64,000 nt of DNA, from contig CAJYAN010000004.1 of the NCBI GenBank assembly GCA_913064945.1, forward strand, positions 50,001 through 114,000. Direction: 5' to 3'. Positions 33,940-43,198 of the stretch are shown here, piece after piece. The position numbers were made by a program, and so were the translations under genes. This DNA comes from an uncultured Gammaproteobacteria bacterium. GTDB taxonomy: Bacteria; Pseudomonadota; Gammaproteobacteria; UBA6429; Thiohalophilaceae. Position 1 is the stretch's first letter. Each line of letters opens with the position of its first letter. The notes under the pieces are model-generated. The model did no database searches. It was not told the DNA's origin and worked only from the letters and a program-made list of their open reading frames with translations.

Positions 33940-35289
33940 ATGTCTACTTCGCGCTCAGCAATTGCCGAGTCAATGGCGGCAGGAAGGTTTACTGAGCTGC
34001 GGCAGCGGATATTTTTTCTGATTGGTGCCTTACTGGTTTTCCGTATTGGCTCTTTTATTACAGTACCTGGAATAGACCCCCATGCCCTGGCGGCGATGTT
34101 TGACCAGCATCAGGGTTCAATTCTTGATATGTTTAATATGTTTGGTGGTGGCGCACTGAAACGTTTATCTGTTTTTGCACTGGGGATCATGCCCTATATA
34201 TCAGCATCGATTATTATTCAGTTGTTGACCAAGGTGCATCCCAAACTGGAGCAGTTAAACAAAGAAGGTGCGGCAGGGCGTAGAAAGATTACACAGTATA
34301 CGCGTATGGCCACACTGGCACTGGCCACGTTCCAGGGGCTTGGCGTTGCGGTAGCTCTGGCTCGCCAACCGGGGCTGGTTCTGCACGATAATTTGTATAC
34401 GTTTTATTTTACTACCGTGGTAACGCTGGTCACGGGGACAATGTTTTTGATGTGGCTTGGTGAACAAGTGACTGAGCGTGGCATTGGCAACGGTATTTCG
34501 ATGATCATCTTCGCCGGTATTGTTGCTGGTCTGCCGCGGGCGATTGGTGGCACACTGGAGCTGGGTCGTACTGGTGAAATGAGTCACGGCGTGATTCTGT
34601 TGCTGTTCGTCGTCACGCTGGCTGTTATTGCCTTCGTTATCTTTATGGAGCGTGGTCAACGGCGGATTACCGTTCACTACGCCAAACGACAGCAGGGCCG
34701 AAAACTCTATGCGGCACAGTCTACACACCTGCCGTTAAAGATTAATATGGCGGGTGTTATTCCGCCGATCTTTGCCTCGGCGATTATTCTGTTTCCAGCA
34801 ACGCTCGCGGGCTGGTTTGGTGGTACTAAAGAAGGTGGAATTGGCTGGTTACAGGACGTGGCCACGATGCTGTCACCTGGACAGCCGGTCTATGTCATGT
34901 TGTATGCACTAGCAATCGTTTTTTTCTGCTTCTTCTATACGGCGTTGATGTTTAATCCGAAGGAAACGGCAGATAACCTGAAGCGTTCTGGCGCTTTTAT
35001 CCCTGGGATACGTCCTGGGGAACAAACGGCAAAACATATCGATACGATTTTAGGTCGATTAACACTGGTCGGTGCTATTTATATTACCGCGGTGTGCTTG
35101 TTACCAGAGTTTTTAATCGTAGCATGGAATGTCCCATTCTATTTTGGTGGTACTTCCCTGCTGATTATAGTGGTAGTTGTGATGGATTTTATGGCGCAGG
35201 TGCAGTCGCATCTGATGTCCCATCAGTACGAAGGCATGATGAAAAAGGCCAACCTGAAAGGGCATGGCCGTTCAGGCATGATGCGTTAG
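33940..35289 (+). CDS. secY: Preprotein translocase subunit SecY
   Basis: SecY is the protein-conducting channel of the inner membrane and partners SecE (8461) and SecG. The 449-residue product (E. coli 443) has ten predicted membrane segments, the plug-region sequence near [26 protein letters not shown] and the large cytoplasmic loop around [19 protein letters not shown]. It is the last large gene of the spc set; rpmJ follows 23 bp later. Confidence 0.98.
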   Translation: MSTSRSAIAESMAAGRFTELRQRIFFLIGALLVFRIGSFITVPGIDPHALAAMFDQHQGSILDMFNMFGGGALKRLSVFALGIMPYISASIIIQLLTKVHPKLEQLNKEGAAGRRKITQYTRMATLALATFQGLGVAVALARQPGLVLHDNLYTFYFTTVVTLVTGTMFLMWLGEQVTERGIGNGISMIIFAGIVAGLPRAIGGTLELGRTGEMSHGVILLLFVVTLAVIAFVIFMERGQRRITVHYAKRQQGRKLYAAQSTHLPLKINMAGVIPPIFASAIILFPATLAGWFGGTKEGGIGWLQDVATMLSPGQPVYVMLYALAIVFFCFFYTALMFNPKETADNLKRSGAFIPGIRPGEQTAKHIDTILGRLTLVGAIYITAVCLLPEFLIVAWNVPFYFGGTSLLIIVVVVMDFMAQVQSHLMSHQYEGMMKKANLKGHGRSGMMR

Positions 35290-35312
35290 GCCTGAGTGAC
35301 GGGAGCAGAGAA

Positions 35313-35426
35313 ATGAAAGTTCGTGCATCAGTTAAGAAAATTTGTCGTGAATGTAAGATTATCCGCCGCAACGGGGTTGTCCGGGTAATTTGCAAGGATC
35401 CACGGCACAAGCAGCGTCAGGGCTGA
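35313..35426 (+). CDS. rpmJ: 50S ribosomal protein L36
   Basis: L36 is a 37-residue zinc-ribbon protein; the start is ATG 35313 ([15 protein letters not shown]) with GGGAGC upstream. The zinc ligands C11, C14, C27 and H32 are all kept, so this is the zinc-binding form that zinc-starved bacteria replace with a cysteine-free paralogue. It is too short for typical gene finders and is embedded in a longer frame starting in secY. Confidence 0.96.
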   Translation: MKVRASVKKICRECKIIRRNGVVRVICKDPRHKQRQG

Positions 35427-35453
35427 TTTAGTGGTCTATGGTGAGATTATGTC

Positions 35454-35509
35454 TTGCTGTAGGGCTTGGATATAGGTAAAATTCCCCGTTTTCGCACCCT
35501 GAGGTGCGA
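35454..35509 (+). promoter_or_regulatory. Alpha-operon promoter and leader hairpin
   Basis: TTGCTG (35454-35459) and TAAAAT (35477-35482) are 17 bp apart. They are followed by a perfect 7-bp hairpin, TCGCACC-CTGA-GGTGCGA (35492-35509), in front of rpsM. In E. coli the alpha operon has its own S4-controlled leader before rpsM, so this could be the counterpart, though the E. coli pseudoknot is not obvious here. Confidence 0.6.
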
Positions 35510-35542
35510 TCGGTCGATGTATTGGGTTTTAAGGAGTGGCTA

Positions 35543-35899
35543 ATGGCCCGTATTGCTGGCATAAATATTCCAGATCAGAAACATACTGAGATAGCGCTGA
35601 CATCCATATATGGTGTTGGTCGGCATACTTCACAGCAGATTTGCCAAAACGCCGGTATTAGCCCGACAGTTAAGGTCAAAGACCTGACTGAGGCGGAACT
35701 GGAAACTTTGCGTACAGAAGTAGGCAAATTTACCGTCGAAGGCGACTTACGACGTGAAGTTTCGATGAATATCAAGCGCCTCATGGACCTTGGTTGCTAT
35801 CGCGGTATTCGTCATCGCCGTGGTCTGCCTGTCCGTGGACAGCGCACCAAGACAAATGCACGTACCCGTAAAGGTCCGCGTAAAATGGTCAAGAAGTAA
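35543..35899 (+). CDS. rpsM: 30S ribosomal protein S13
   Basis: S13 contacts the P-site tRNA and the 50S subunit. From ATG 35543 ([19 protein letters not shown]) the product has 118 residues, the E. coli length. AAGGAG lies 6 bp before. The C-terminus [20 protein letters not shown] is conserved. It is the first gene of the alpha set, with a promoter-like sequence upstream. Confidence 0.98.
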   Translation: MARIAGINIPDQKHTEIALTSIYGVGRHTSQQICQNAGISPTVKVKDLTEAELETLRTEVGKFTVEGDLRREVSMNIKRLMDLGCYRGIRHRRGLPVRGQRTKTNARTRKGPRKMVKK

Positions 35900-35917
35900 T
35901 TAAACAGGTCAATATTT

Positions 35918-36310
35918 ATGGCAAGCAAACCCGCATCTCGTACCCGCAAGAAAATTAAACGCGATATCTCTGATGGTATTGCCCATATTCATGCGTCTTT
36001 TAATAACACCATCGTCATGATTAGTGACCGTCAGGGTAATACGCTCTGCTGGGCTACGGCAGGCGGTTCAGGTTTCCGTGGATCGCGTAAAAGCACTCCC
36101 TTTGCCGCACAGGTGGCTGCCGAACGTGTTGCGGATACAGCCAAAGAGTATGGCATGAAAAATCTTGAGGTTTGTGTCAAGGGTCCTGGTCCTGGACGTG
36201 AATCTGCCGTACGTGCCCTGAATGCGAAGGGCTTCAAAATCACCAATATCGCGGACGTGACACCCATTCCACATAATGGTTGTCGTCCACCCAAGAAACG
36301 TCGCGTATAA
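35918..36310 (+). CDS. rpsK: 30S ribosomal protein S11
   Basis: S11 lies on the 30S platform. The 130-residue product (E. coli 129) has the conserved [23 protein letters not shown] core and ends [23 protein letters not shown]. rpsD follows after 15 bp. Confidence 0.98.
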   Translation: MASKPASRTRKKIKRDISDGIAHIHASFNNTIVMISDRQGNTLCWATAGGSGFRGSRKSTPFAAQVAAERVADTAKEYGMKNLEVCVKGPGPGRESAVRALNAKGFKITNIADVTPIPHNGCRPPKKRRV

Positions 36311-36325
36311 TAGCGGAGAATTACA

Positions 36326-36952
36326 TTGGCTAAGTATATCGGTCCAAAGTGTCGCCAGTGCCGTCGAGAAGGCGAGAAACTGTTCCTCAAAGGCGAGAAA
36401 TGCTTTAGTAGCAAGTGCGAAATTGAAAAGCGCCCCACACCACCTGGTCAACACGGTGCTCGTCGTGGGCGTAACTCTGACTACGCAATGCAGCTACGTG
36501 AGAAACAGAAGCTACGTCGTACCTATGGTGTATTAGAAGGACAGTTCCGCAATTATTATAAAGACGCGGATCGTCAGAAAGGCTCGACAGGTGAGAATCT
36601 GTTACAGCTACTGGAAGCACGCCTGGATAACGTTATCTATCGTATGGGCTTCGGTGCCTCACGATCGGAAGCACGCCAACTGGTTCGCCATAATGGTGTC
36701 ACCGTTAATGGTCAAAAGGTTAATATCCCTTCCTACAGCGTCAAGGCTGGCGAAAAAGTCGCTGTCTCTACGAAGGCTGCAGGACAGTTACGCATTAAAG
36801 CGGCAATGGAAATGGCCCAACAGCGTGGTATTGCGGAATGGCTAGAGGTCGACGCAGATAAGCTGGAAGGTGTATTCAAAAATCTGCCTGAACGCAGTGA
36901 TCTGTCAGCAGATATCAATGAACATTTAGTAGTGGAGTTGTACTCCAAGTAA
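36326..36952 (+). CDS. rpsD: 30S ribosomal protein S4, zinc-binding (C+) form
   Basis: S4 starts 30S assembly and in E. coli represses the alpha operon. The 208-residue product starts at a TTG with GCGGAG upstream. Unlike the E. coli protein, its N-terminal segment keeps four cysteines, C9-x2-C12 and C26-x4-C31, the zinc-binding form of S4. The C-terminal S4 RNA-binding domain (about 95-160, [20 protein letters not shown]) is standard. The gap of 76 bp to rpoA has a 7-bp AACAATC/GATTGTT stem. Confidence 0.97.
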   Translation: MAKYIGPKCRQCRREGEKLFLKGEKCFSSKCEIEKRPTPPGQHGARRGRNSDYAMQLREKQKLRRTYGVLEGQFRNYYKDADRQKGSTGENLLQLLEARLDNVIYRMGFGASRSEARQLVRHNGVTVNGQKVNIPSYSVKAGEKVAVSTKAAGQLRIKAAMEMAQQRGIAEWLEVDADKLEGVFKNLPERSDLSADINEHLVVELYSK

Positions 36953-37028
36953 TCAGGTTGCTGAATAACAATCTTTAAATTTGATTGTTGTCGCAAAGGG
37001 ATTAAGTATTTAACTGAAGAGGCAATCG

Positions 37029-38042
37029 ATGCAGGGCTCAGTTACAGATTTTTTAAAACCACGCATTGTTGATGTTCAACAAATCAACGATATGCACGCC
37101 AAGGTAACGCTGGAACCGCTTGAAAGGGGTTTTGGTCATACTCTCGGGAATGCATTACGTCGTATCCTGTTGTCATCTATGCACGGCGCTGCCATTACAG
37201 AGGCGGAGATTGAAGGTGTTCTACACGAATATACTTCTATTGAAGGTGTGCAGGAAGATGTTGTTGAAATTCTTCTTAACCTGAAGAATGTAGCGATTCG
37301 TCTGAGTAATGCAAATGAAGCCCGCCTGACCATCAATAAAAAAGGTCCAGGTCCGGTCACCGCTGGTGATATTGCAGTTGACCATAATGTTGAAATTATT
37401 AATCCTGAACTCGTCATCGCAAACCTGACAAAGACAGGTGAGCTGAATATGGTATTAAAGGCTGTACGTGGCCGCGGTTACGAGCCATCTACTGTACGTA
37501 TTAACAATGATGACGAAGAAGACCGTCCTATTGGGCATTTGCAGCTCGATGCGAGTTTTAGTCCTGTTCGTCGTGTCTCCTATGTGGTGGATAGTGCCCG
37601 TGTTGAGCAACGTACGAATCTGGATAAACTGATTATCGAGCTTGAGACAAATGGTACGATCGATCCAGAAGAAGCGATTCGTACCGCCGCGACGATCCTG
37701 CAGGATCAACTGTCAGCCTTTGTCGATTTGTCGAGCAAACCTGAAGTTCAGGCAGCTGATAATGAGCCTGAGGTCGACCCAATCCTGTTACGCCCGGTTG
37801 ATGATCTGGAACTTACTGTGCGTTCAGCGAATTGCCTAAAAGCGGAACAGATCTACTATATTGGTGACCTGATTCAACGTACTGAAGTTGAACTACTCAA
37901 GACACCAAATTTAGGCAAAAAATCGCTAACAGAAATTAAGGATGTGCTGGCGACACGTGGATTGTCACTTGGCATGCGTCTGGAAAATTGGCCACCGAGC
38001 TCACTGAAAGAAAAGCGTGACGATAAAGCCGGTATCCTGTAA
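37029..38042 (+). CDS. rpoA: DNA-directed RNA polymerase subunit alpha
   Basis: The alpha dimer starts polymerase assembly. The 337-residue product (E. coli 329) has the N-terminal domain with [23 protein letters not shown] and the C-terminal domain (from about 255) that binds UP elements and activators, with [17 protein letters not shown] and [23 protein letters not shown]-contact surfaces cannot be scored by eye. rplQ follows after 35 bp. Confidence 0.99.
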   Translation: MQGSVTDFLKPRIVDVQQINDMHAKVTLEPLERGFGHTLGNALRRILLSSMHGAAITEAEIEGVLHEYTSIEGVQEDVVEILLNLKNVAIRLSNANEARLTINKKGPGPVTAGDIAVDHNVEIINPELVIANLTKTGELNMVLKAVRGRGYEPSTVRINNDDEEDRPIGHLQLDASFSPVRRVSYVVDSARVEQRTNLDKLIIELETNGTIDPEEAIRTAATILQDQLSAFVDLSSKPEVQAADNEPEVDPILLRPVDDLELTVRSANCLKAEQIYYIGDLIQRTEVELLKTPNLGKKSLTEIKDVLATRGLSLGMRLENWPPSSLKEKRDDKAGIL

Positions 38043-38077
38043 TTATTAATCGTTTTAGAAGTCTAAGGTAAAGTATC

Positions 38078-38485
38078 ATGCGTCATCGTAAAAGTGGTCG
38101 TCAGTTAAATCGTAATAGCAGTCATCGTAAGGCTATGTATCGCAACATGTCCGCGTCACTGTTTGAGCATGAAATGATTCGTACAACCCTTCCCAAAGCC
38201 AAGGAACTGCGTCGAGTTGCAGAACGCCTTATCACTATGGCCAAGACTGACAGTGTTGCCAATCGGCGGCTTGCTTTCTCCCGTCTGCGTGATCGCGATA
38301 TGGTGACTAAATTATTTAATGAATTAGGTCCCCGTTATCAGGCAAGGCCTGGTGGTTATCTGCGTATTCTGAAGTGCGGTTTCCGCACAGGCGATAATGC
38401 ACCAATGGCAATTGTGGAGCTAGTTGATCGTGTTGTTGCGGAGTCTTCTTCAGCAGCAGACGTTGAGACAAGTGCAACCGCCTAG
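38078..38485 (+). CDS. rplQ: 50S ribosomal protein L17
   Basis: L17 lies near the tunnel exit. The 135-residue product begins [20 protein letters not shown] and has the signature [19 protein letters not shown]; a divergent acidic tail follows residue 118. It is the last gene of the 18-kb ribosomal block and is followed by a strong terminator. Confidence 0.98.
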   Translation: MRHRKSGRQLNRNSSHRKAMYRNMSASLFEHEMIRTTLPKAKELRRVAERLITMAKTDSVANRRLAFSRLRDRDMVTKLFNELGPRYQARPGGYLRILKCGFRTGDNAPMAIVELVDRVVAESSSAADVETSATA

Positions 38486-38506
38486 ACCAAAGCTCTCATT
38501 AAGATG

Positions 38507-38535
38507 AAAAAAGCCGGGTTCTCCCGGTTTTTTTT
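38507..38535 (+). terminator. Intrinsic terminator after rplQ
   Basis: AAAGCCGGG and CCCGGTTTT form a stem around a TTCT loop, followed by a run of T residues. It closes the rpsL-rplQ block, and no other strong terminator was seen between rpsL and this point. Confidence 0.9.
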
Positions 38536-38585
38536 GGTCTATAGTTTATCGACGCCAGGTTGTTAGCAAAGATACGGGCCTTAAT

Positions 38586-39320
38586 ATGATACTTTTATTT
38601 ACTGATTTTGGGACGAATGGACCCTATGTTGGTCAGATGAAGTCGGTTCTCTATGACGCTGCACCAGATTCAGTGGTCATTGACCTGATGCACGACGCAC
38701 CCAAATTTGACCCTAAGGCCAGCGCATATTTGCTGTCTGCTCTGAGCAAGTTTGTACCGAAAGATACTATTATCCTCGCGGTAGTTGATCCAGGGGTTGG
38801 ACATCCGGCGCGTCGCCCCATCATGATTCAAACAGACTGCCACTGGTTTGTAGGGCCCGATAATGGTTTGTTTCATCGTGTCGTTAAAGACTCAAGAGAT
38901 GTTAGTTGTTATGAAATCGTTACCGACAGCAATATCTCCTCTTCATTTCATGGTCGTGATGTGTTTGCTCCAGCAGCCTCACAGTTGGTAAAGCAAAGAT
39001 TACCCAGGACACATAGGATAACAAACAGCTCCCTGCTAAAAACCAACTGGCCAGAGGAGCTGGCTGAAGTCATTTACATCGATCACTACGGCAACGCGAT
39101 GACGGGCCTGCGTGCGGCGAATATCGAGAAAACAGCAAAACTGGTGATTAGTGATGTGGTTGTCTCTTATGCAAGGACATTTTCCAGTGTAAAGAAGGGC
39201 GAGTTGTTTTGGTACAAGAACTCAATAGGACTGGTTGAAATAAGTCAAAATCTGGAGAGCGTGCACAAAGGTTTGGATATAAACATCGGTATGCCTGTCG
39301 CTTTTCATGACAAAGACTAG
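38586..39320 (+). CDS. SAM hydroxide adenosyltransferase (DUF62 family)
   Basis: This 244-residue protein belongs to the family that hydrolyses S-adenosylmethionine to adenosine and methionine and is related to fluorinases and chlorinases. Landmarks are LLFTDFGTNGPYVGQMK at the N-terminus, VVDPGVG (67-72), GPDNGL (90-95), SSFHGRDVFAPAA and IDHYGNAMTGL. The cellular role in most bacteria is unknown. It follows the rplQ terminator by 50 bp and its stop codon overlaps that of the convergent gene by four bases. Confidence 0.9.
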   Translation: MILLFTDFGTNGPYVGQMKSVLYDAAPDSVVIDLMHDAPKFDPKASAYLLSALSKFVPKDTIILAVVDPGVGHPARRPIMIQTDCHWFVGPDNGLFHRVVKDSRDVSCYEIVTDSNISSSFHGRDVFAPAASQLVKQRLPRTHRITNSSLLKTNWPEELAEVIYIDHYGNAMTGLRAANIEKTAKLVISDVVVSYARTFSSVKKGELFWYKNSIGLVEISQNLESVHKGLDINIGMPVAFHDKD

Positions 39321-40558
39321 GAAAATGCTAATAGCTTCTCTAGTGCCTCGATTTCATCACGCGCACTTTCAACTATTTTCATGCTTCCATGCGGACTTAG
39401 CTTACCAGAGGCAAATTTTCTGTATGCCGGTATGCTATCGATCGTCGGCAGAGATTGAGACGAGGGTGTGCCTATTGCCTGATGCAGGCGTGCTAAAAGG
39501 ACGACATCAGTATAGTCAGGATGGCGCTTTGGATTTCTTTGCCAGGTTGTTGACTCTAATGCAACGCTGACAATCTCATCGGTAAATCCCCACTTGCGCA
39601 GTATCATTGAGCCAACTATGGGGGTCAATTTGGCAACGACCGAATTAAGTAAGGGCAAGTTTTTTTGTAGTTCAGGGTAGATTTCAGCATGCTGTATAAC
39701 GGGCAAGGCACCAATCCGGCATAGCAAGCCAGCGAGGAATGCTCGCTCCTGATGAATGCCCTGGGCATAGGGTGCCAGTATAAAGCTTAAGGCAGCGATT
39801 CGACTATTGGCCTTCCAAAGATCATGGATATAGTGGCGAAAAACTTTAGATGGTGAGGCATACAATTGTTGTAATGTGAAGCCAACAGCCAATTGCCGGG
39901 TGATATCAAAGCCAAGATGTTCGACAGCATGGCGTATGGTGATAATTCTATTCTCTGTGCGGTAGAGAGGGCTATTAGCGGCCTGAATAATCCGTGCTGT
40001 GACGGCTGGATCAAATTGTAATAGGCGCGTCAGCTTGACAACATCCATATCGGGGTCGTCAGCGGCCCTGGTAATACGAATTGCGAGCTCTGGCATTGAG
40101 GGGATGACGAGCCTGTCTGTCATGTAATCATGCAATATTCGATATAAAACTTTCTGCTCAAGACCTGTGCTGCTGGTATTTAGTTCCTCAACAGAATAGA
40201 GTGGAAGTTTATCTTTGCTGAGAAGTAGCTCCAGCAGGTCTCGATCAATTCGCAGAAAGGTACTATCTGTCTCTGCTGTCGCCGTAACGCGGCGTGGTTG
40301 ATGCGGTGCCAATGGCAGAATAGCTTTACTATCCTGACTGGAGAACTGTTGTGCCGACTGCTGAGGGGACGTAATATTGAGCACACCATCCAGAAGATAA
40401 TAATGCCAATTATCGGTCTGGCCACGTACGAATAAATTTCTATGGGCGCTAATTGTCTCAGGATAAAGTTTCTGGGCAAGTTCCTCCAGCCCCTCATCGT
40501 CAAGTTTGTTGAGAGGCTTGAGTTTCTGGATTTGTGTAATGGATACTGCTTTTTCCAA
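39317..40558 (-). CDS. Cyclic-nucleotide-fold plus HDOD domain protein
   Basis: The 413-residue product joins two signalling modules. Residues about 15-135 have a cyclic-nucleotide-binding (Crp-like) fold: NLFVRGQTDNWHYYLLDGVLNI and RRVTATAETDSTFLRID. The usual F-G-E phosphate-cassette motif is not evident, so ligand binding is doubtful. Residues about 150-380 match HDOD, a catalytically inactive HD-related output domain (SMPELAIRITRAADDPD, LTRLLQFDPAVTARIIQAANSPLY). It lies 74 bp downstream of the riboswitch-controlled DUF1631 gene on the same strand and is probably co-transcribed. Confidence 0.85.
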   Translation of the reverse strand: MEKAVSITQIQKLKPLNKLDDEGLEELAQKLYPETISAHRNLFVRGQTDNWHYYLLDGVLNITSPQQSAQQFSSQDSKAILPLAPHQPRRVTATAETDSTFLRIDRDLLELLLSKDKLPLYSVEELNTSSTGLEQKVLYRILHDYMTDRLVIPSMPELAIRITRAADDPDMDVVKLTRLLQFDPAVTARIIQAANSPLYRTENRIITIRHAVEHLGFDITRQLAVGFTLQQLYASPSKVFRHYIHDLWKANSRIAALSFILAPYAQGIHQERAFLAGLLCRIGALPVIQHAEIYPELQKNLPLLNSVVAKLTPIVGSMILRKWGFTDEIVSVALESTTWQRNPKRHPDYTDVVLLARLHQAIGTPSSQSLPTIDSIPAYRKFASGKLSPHGSMKIVESARDEIEALEKLLAFS

Positions 40559-40632
40559 GGCGAAAAAATTTTCTGGATAGTCGGATACTAATTCTCACCC
40601 CTGGATGGTGGCCATGTCAATCAGTGAAGCAA

Positions 40633-42966
40633 CTAGGCAGTTGCCGCTGTGCCCTGGAGTCTGTTCATGATTGCAGAGAATGCTCTATCGATCAGTGGTA
40701 GGTCATCAATGACCTTCGCCTTGCCAATACGAAAATCATTCGCCAGTTCAAAAAGCTTTTTATCCGCGATAACATCAAATTTCCAGTTGAGAAAGGTGAA
40801 CTCACCTAATAAATCACTTTTCCAGGCAAGCCGCGCCCTTGTCGTTTGTTGGTCATCGTCTGTAAACTCTACCCATTTACCAGCTTCAAGATGACGTGCG
40901 AGTTCAAGATATTCATCATCGGGAAATACCTCAGACCGCTCTCCTTGATCAAACCCCTCGAGCACAATATTTTCCATAAGCTGCTTGTCGCTATCACTAT
41001 CATCCATATCCATTATATCAATATCAGGTAGTTCGTTAATCGCTGCTTGCAACTGTTCAATGGAATCTGCCAATGAATCCTTTTGTATGTCTTGTACGTC
41101 GCTTTGGAAGACGCCGTCGACGTAATCGTCGTCTTCTGTTAATAATCTGCCATGAAGGCTGGCATAGTGATAAGGTTCAAGGGCCTTGATGATTTTCTCG
41201 ATGTTTTCTTCAGGGGTTTCAATCTGTGCAAGACCCTCGTTTAGAGTCTCGATAATAAAGCGAAGGATGTTGCCAAGCTTTTTCCTATCCTGCGTGGCAA
41301 ATTTAGGTTCAATCGACCAGCAAAGTATATCAATAAATCGTTGTTGATTTTTCCAGTGAGGGCTTTGCGGACCTTTTTCAAGGTAGGTGTCAAGCATGAC
41401 ATTTTTCCATGCACCGAGCAGCAATGAAGTAAAGGGTTCTGGTAATTCCTTGGTATATATTTGGTTTTGTATGGTTTCGCTTACCCACTGTGATGCTAGA
41501 CGATATTCTTCTTTTTTATAAAATGGTTGTAGTGATTCTTCCTCAAGATGCTGGTTATTCTGATAGATTGCCTCAAGGGCCTGTTCAAACTCTTCCAGAA
41601 CTGAAGTAAAAATTGCCAGATCATTATTAAAATCACGTATGATTTTATCAACTGCATCTTGAATTGCCAGTAAGGCAGGATGCAGGCTGTCTTCATCTTC
41701 GGAGGGAAGATCCAGGCCGGCGTGTGCCAGACTGTTCAGCAATTTCCGCGCCGGATGTCCGTTGATATTAAAAAATTCTTTGTCAAGGATCGCGGCCTTA
41801 ATAATTGGAATCTGCAGTCGTGCAATACTACTTCGTGCCGTAGCGGGTATGTGTTTGTCGTCAAGCACGAACTCAAATAACATCGATACCAGGTCAATAA
41901 TATCATTGTCTATTGGGTTTATTTGTTGTGTCGGATTGCTGCTGCTTATGGCCTGTTTTACCTGCTGATTAATCGCGTTAACTGAACAATCCGCGACACC
42001 AGCCTGGAACTGTTCCTGTAGCGGTGTCAGGTTGGCAATGAGGATCTCACTGGTAAGAACTCCTGCTGCCATGTTGTTGTCATGATAGGCTGTTAATGGG
42101 TTACCAGGATTTGATAAGGCAGGTGAGCCGAGGGACGGTCCGGGCTGTTGACGGAAATGTTGAAATGCCGTGAGGACACCTTCTTGTGCTGTCCCCGGGT
42201 AAGTGTTTTTATCTGATTCTGACGGTGCTGAATTGCCTGAATGATGTGTGCTCCCTGTCGTTGTATTGTTGTTTCTTACCTTAAGCTTTAATTGTGGTAA
42301 AACGCCTGCCTGAATAAAGGTGTCATTGATATTGTGATAATGCGTGCCGATGTTACCGTTGATGTGAAAGTCGAAGAGTTTAAATAAAATGAGTTTTATT
42401 TTTATGTCAGTGTTGAGTTCTCTGGCAGCATATTGAAATGCTTTGCAAAAGGTTTCTGGTCCAAGGGGGTTGTTACTGGCATCGATTTTTTTGTTGGTGA
42501 CGATTTCTGATAATCGTTGCTCGATTGCACTGATGTCCTGCTGATAGTTTGACCTGATTTTCCTTATCAGATTTTTTATCGCCAGGTCTTCTTCCAGGTC
42601 TTGCTCCTCAATCAGACTTAGTTCGTCAGTAATAATGAATTCGCCGCTATCCTCATGGGGGGTTGATACCCAGAATTCTCTAAAGGCATCGGAAACCTGA
42701 TTAAAAAAGGCTTCTTCTATATCATTACGCTTGAAGCGCATAATACGCATGGAGTCGAAATACAGACCCTGATCCATGTCATTGACTGATGTGCCCGCCA
42801 ACTTAAAAAGTGTATCGTCAGCAGTATCGAACATCTGCTGCATTAATTCTTTCAGGTAGGCCAGGGTGAGTTTGCGGCAAGTATCTCCGAGTTGCCGTGC
42901 CTCAGAGGGTTCTATGGCAGCGGAGCTACTTTTACGTTGAAATGGAACAACCTTTTCTTCGACCAT
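40633..42966 (-). CDS. DUF1631 protein under a c-di-GMP riboswitch
   Basis: This large protein resembles the DUF1631 family, of unknown function. Recognised family-like parts are the N-terminal AYLKELMQQMFDTADDTLFKLAGT followed by YFDSMRIMRFKR, and the C-terminal beta-rich GKWVEFTDDDQQTTRARLAWKSD...FTFLNWKFDVIADKK. That C-terminal part has a vaguely PilZ-like layout but lacks the R-x3-R and DxSxxG motifs. The longest frame begins at 43059, but that start lies inside the riboswitch; ATG 42966 (MVEEKVVPFQRKSSS) with AGAGG 6 bp upstream is preferred and gives 777 residues. No membrane segment was noticed. The next gene encodes the CNB-HDOD protein. Confidence 0.82.
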   Translation of the reverse strand: MVEEKVVPFQRKSSSAAIEPSEARQLGDTCRKLTLAYLKELMQQMFDTADDTLFKLAGTSVNDMDQGLYFDSMRIMRFKRNDIEEAFFNQVSDAFREFWVSTPHEDSGEFIITDELSLIEEQDLEEDLAIKNLIRKIRSNYQQDISAIEQRLSEIVTNKKIDASNNPLGPETFCKAFQYAARELNTDIKIKLILFKLFDFHINGNIGTHYHNINDTFIQAGVLPQLKLKVRNNNTTTGSTHHSGNSAPSESDKNTYPGTAQEGVLTAFQHFRQQPGPSLGSPALSNPGNPLTAYHDNNMAAGVLTSEILIANLTPLQEQFQAGVADCSVNAINQQVKQAISSSNPTQQINPIDNDIIDLVSMLFEFVLDDKHIPATARSSIARLQIPIIKAAILDKEFFNINGHPARKLLNSLAHAGLDLPSEDEDSLHPALLAIQDAVDKIIRDFNNDLAIFTSVLEEFEQALEAIYQNNQHLEEESLQPFYKKEEYRLASQWVSETIQNQIYTKELPEPFTSLLLGAWKNVMLDTYLEKGPQSPHWKNQQRFIDILCWSIEPKFATQDRKKLGNILRFIIETLNEGLAQIETPEENIEKIIKALEPYHYASLHGRLLTEDDDYVDGVFQSDVQDIQKDSLADSIEQLQAAINELPDIDIMDMDDSDSDKQLMENIVLEGFDQGERSEVFPDDEYLELARHLEAGKWVEFTDDDQQTTRARLAWKSDLLGEFTFLNWKFDVIADKKLFELANDFRIGKAKVIDDLPLIDRAFSAIMNRLQGTAATA

Positions 42967-43035
42967 TGTCAGCCTCTGCAAATGTATAAAGCCATTGGTA
43001 GGGCAGGCAGACGTAGTCATAACGTCAACGGCTGT

Positions 43036-43124
43036 GGTAACCCCGCTATCATAAGTCATTACGACTCTCTAGACCGGTAGCTTTGCGTCCCCGACTTTCG
43101 TTCGAGTTTGCCCTTAATCTCACC
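43036..43124 (-). ncRNA. Cyclic di-GMP class I (GEMM) riboswitch
   Basis: Read on the minus strand, the segment carries the conserved GEMM-I blocks in order: GGGCAAAC, a short arm closed by a GAAA tetraloop, GGGGACGCAAAGC, CCGG with the tetraloop receptor, a second arm (AGTC/GACT), and GCGGGGTTACC. The end helix GGTGA (43124-43120) pairs with TTACC (43040-43036). The spacing fits the Vibrio Vc2 aptamer. The aptamer ends 70 nt before the ATG of DUF1631 at 42966. No T-run terminator is seen, so control is probably at translation. This is read from conserved sequence, not from a covariance search. Confidence 0.93.
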
Positions 43125-43129
43125 TTTCC

Positions 43130-43198
43130 ATCATAGGTTATCGAACGTGAGCAGGATTTTTAGAATAAACGTCTTTGGAATGTGAACTGCATCACACA
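43130..43198 (-). promoter_or_regulatory. CRP-type site and promoter of the riboswitch transcript
   Basis: AATGTGAACTGCATCACACA (43179-43198) contains TGTGA-N6-TCACA, a perfect CRP core. On the minus strand a -10-like TATGAT spans 43135-43130 with a poor -35 (AATCCT) upstream, as expected for an activator-dependent promoter. The predicted start is about 43124, so the site centre is about 64 bp upstream, near the class I activation position. No plus-strand gene starts in the next 220 bp, so the site most likely serves DUF1631. Confidence 0.75.
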
